Below are positions 55,999-57,279 of a DNA stretch of 57,279 nt, piece by piece. Within the stretch, counting starts at the first letter, position 1, and each line of letters opens with the position of its first letter. Origin of the DNA: an uncultured Pelagibacteraceae bacterium (lineage in GTDB: Bacteria; Pseudomonadota; Alphaproteobacteria; Pelagibacterales; Pelagibacteraceae); NCBI GenBank assembly GCA_902568235.1, contig CACFPS010000006.1, positions 1 to 57,279 on the forward strand, given 5' to 3'. A model generated the notes under the pieces. The model was given only the letters and a program-made list of their open reading frames with translations. It made no database searches and was not told the DNA's origin. A program made the position numbers and the translations under genes.

Positions 55999-56732
55999 CT
56001 AAAATACATGCCACCGTTAACATGTATTGTTTCTCCAGTAATATAATCAGAAAGATTTGAGCATAAAAAAAGTACAGTATTTGCAATATCAACTGGATCG
56101 CCAAATCTATTTAATGGTATTTTTGATTTAAGTAATTTTTTGTAGTCTTCGTTAATCTTATCTGTCATTTCGGTGGTTATAAATCCAGGTGATATACAAT
56201 TCACATTTATATTTTTTTTTCCATATTCAAGAGCTAAGCTTTTTGACATAGCAATCACTCCTGCTTTCGAAGCGGTATAATTGGCTTGGCCTATATTGCC
56301 TGTATGACCTACTAAAGAAGAAATGTTTATTATTTTTCCCTTCTTATTTTTTAACATTTTTTTTATTATATTTTTTGAAAGCAAAAATGTAGAAGTAAGA
56401 TTTAAATTAATTACCTGATTCCATTCTTCATCTTTCATTCTAATTGATAAATTGTCTCGAGTTATGCCGGCATTGTTAATTAACACATCAACCCTGTTAT
56501 CTAAAGTTTTATGACTTTCATTAATAAATTCTTCTATTTTGTCATGCAAAGAAATATCAAATTTAGTAGTTTTAACAGATTTGAATTTTTCATTTATTTT
56601 TTTTATTTTTTCATCATTGGTACCTGTTGCCAAAACATTTGCGCCTGAATTTATCAGTTTTTCCAATATTGAATTTCCAATACCACCCGTTGCTCCAGTT
56701 AAAATTACATTTGTTTTACTTAAATCTATCAT
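55995..56732 (-). CDS. fabG: 3-oxoacyl-ACP reductase
   Basis: A 245-residue short-chain dehydrogenase. The NADP motif is TGATGGIG (12-19), NNAG at 86-89, and the catalytic residues S139, Y152 and K156 (YTASK). ISPGFITTEMT is the typical FabG segment after the active site. It overlaps fabD by four bases. Confidence 0.96.
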   Translation of the reverse strand: MIDLSKTNVILTGATGGIGNSILEKLINSGANVLATGTNDEKIKKINEKFKSVKTTKFDISLHDKIEEFINESHKTLDNRVDVLINNAGITRDNLSIRMKDEEWNQVINLNLTSTFLLSKNIIKKMLKNKKGKIINISSLVGHTGNIGQANYTASKAGVIAMSKSLALEYGKKNINVNCISPGFITTEMTDKINEDYKKLLKSKIPLNRFGDPVDIANTVLFLCSNLSDYITGETIHVNGGMYFS

Positions 56733-57279
56733 TTTGATAAAATTGACATATCCTCAATTCCATTTACTTGATTTATAGTTACATTTCTATCTATTCTTTT
56801 TACAATCCCAGATAAAACTTTGCCAGGTCCTATTTCGATAAATTTTTCAACTTTAGAGTTAATCATATTTATTACACTTTCCCGCCATCTTACTGGTTTT
56901 TCAATTTGCTCTATCAAAAGATTTTTAATCTCATCAGGGTCTTTAGTTGGTTTTGCTGTTACATTGGAAATTATACTATTATTTGGTGAAATAAAATTTG
57001 AATTCATTATTTCTTTTTTCATTATTTCAGTTGCAGGATTCATAAGTTTACAGTGGAACGGTGCACTAACTGGAAGTTTAATATTTTTAATTCCCTCTTT
57101 TTTTAGCTCTTGTGAAAAAAAATCAAGGTCTTTACTATTTCCACTTACAACTGTTTGTGCTTCAGAATTATCATTTGCAACAAAACATTCAAATTTATTT
57201 TTATTGAGATCTAAAAGTTCATATATTTTATAAACTTTAGAACCTAATATCGCCATCATGCCCCCTTGTCCTTTCGGTA
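56729..57279 (-). CDS. fabD: malonyl-CoA:ACP transacylase, 5' part cut by window edge
   Basis: The visible 184 codons are the C-terminal half of FabD; the frame remains open to the right edge (PKGQGGMMAILG), so the internal Met at 57259 is not the start. Recognisable segments are LPVSAPFHCKLMNPA with the catalytic histidine, and IEIGPGKVLSGIVKRI. It transfers malonyl groups to ACP. fabG follows with a four-base overlap. Confidence 0.92.
   Translation of the reverse strand, partial: PKGQGGMMAILGSKVYKIYELLDLNKNKFECFVANDNSEAQTVVSGNSKDLDFFSQELKKEGIKNIKLPVSAPFHCKLMNPATEIMKKEIMNSNFISPNNSIISNVTAKPTKDPDEIKNLLIEQIEKPVRWRESVINMINSKVEKFIEIGPGKVLSGIVKRIDRNVTINQVNGIEDMSILSK

Noticed and set aside
1..57279. 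tRNA, rRNA, CRISPR or insertion sequences
   Set aside because: I looked in the gaps for cloverleaf-like sequence, regularly spaced repeats and transposase frames and found none; the gaps are too short for most of these.

Overview
This 57 kb window is very AT-rich, densely packed alphaproteobacterial DNA that looks like a streamlined SAR11 (Pelagibacterales-type) genome. The pointers are lysine/asparagine/isoleucine-rich proteins, intergenic gaps of a few bases, alphaproteobacterial marker genes (NDUFA12-type complex I subunit, DUF2155 protein, DUF2066 protein, HdaA, an IscR-led suf operon) and the lptF-lptG-lptD-surA-pdxA-rsmA block. No stretch above about 150 bases lacks a gene. I saw no tRNA, rRNA, CRISPR array, transposase, integrase or prophage gene.

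Layout. (1) 1-16.6 kb is an accessory catabolic region. It holds a DUF1907/C11orf54-type metalloprotein (cut by the window edge); a four-gene run of a PanE/ApbA-type reductase, a 2OG-Fe(II) oxygenase, a PhyH-type oxygenase and a D-2-hydroxyacid dehydrogenase; a di-haem cytochrome c peroxidase (MauG/CcpA type) followed by a Gfo/Idh/MocA oxidoreductase broken by a one-base indel; a small Sel1 protein; a complete TRAP transporter (DctQ-DctM-DctP); a second 2-hydroxyacid dehydrogenase; a partial inositol module (iolE, a Gfo/Idh oxidoreductase and an iolG-like dehydrogenase); a second PhyH oxygenase; and an EamA exporter with a YbaK protein. (2) 17-25 kb carries glnA and the operon iscR-sufB-sufC-sufD-sufS-sufU-sufT-sufA plus a 62-residue unknown, behind a recognisable IscR-type operator. 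(3) 25-40 kb is housekeeping: hydrolase, anmK, tyrS, an AsmA/DUF3971-like giant, prfB, PBP1A, an RNase E/G, thiG-thiS, aroQ-accB-accC, and NDUFA12/DUF2155. (4) 40-57 kb carries a free-standing NrdJ C-terminal-like protein, aspS, hdaA, DUF2066, purM-purN, ndk, pepA, the LPS-export block lptF to rsmA, gmk, and acpP-fabG-fabD (cut by the right edge).

How the genes work together. Region 1 pairs an importer with oxygenases and dehydrogenases, which suggests stepwise oxidation of hydroxylated carboxylates or polyols. The inositol half is well recognised; the substrate of the other half is unknown. The rest is core metabolism and envelope biogenesis.

Points of note: a classic programmed +1 frameshift in prfB plus a second, unprogrammed frameshift near its 3' end; two further one-base frameshifts, both in runs of eight A (a Gfo/Idh gene and lptD); an RNase E/G without the zinc-link cysteines; a free-standing class II ribonucleotide reductase tail; overlapping divergent gene starts at about 7.1 kb; and nine of twelve convergent gene pairs overlapping at their 3' ends, four of them sharing a TTAA or CTAA tetranucleotide for both stop codons.
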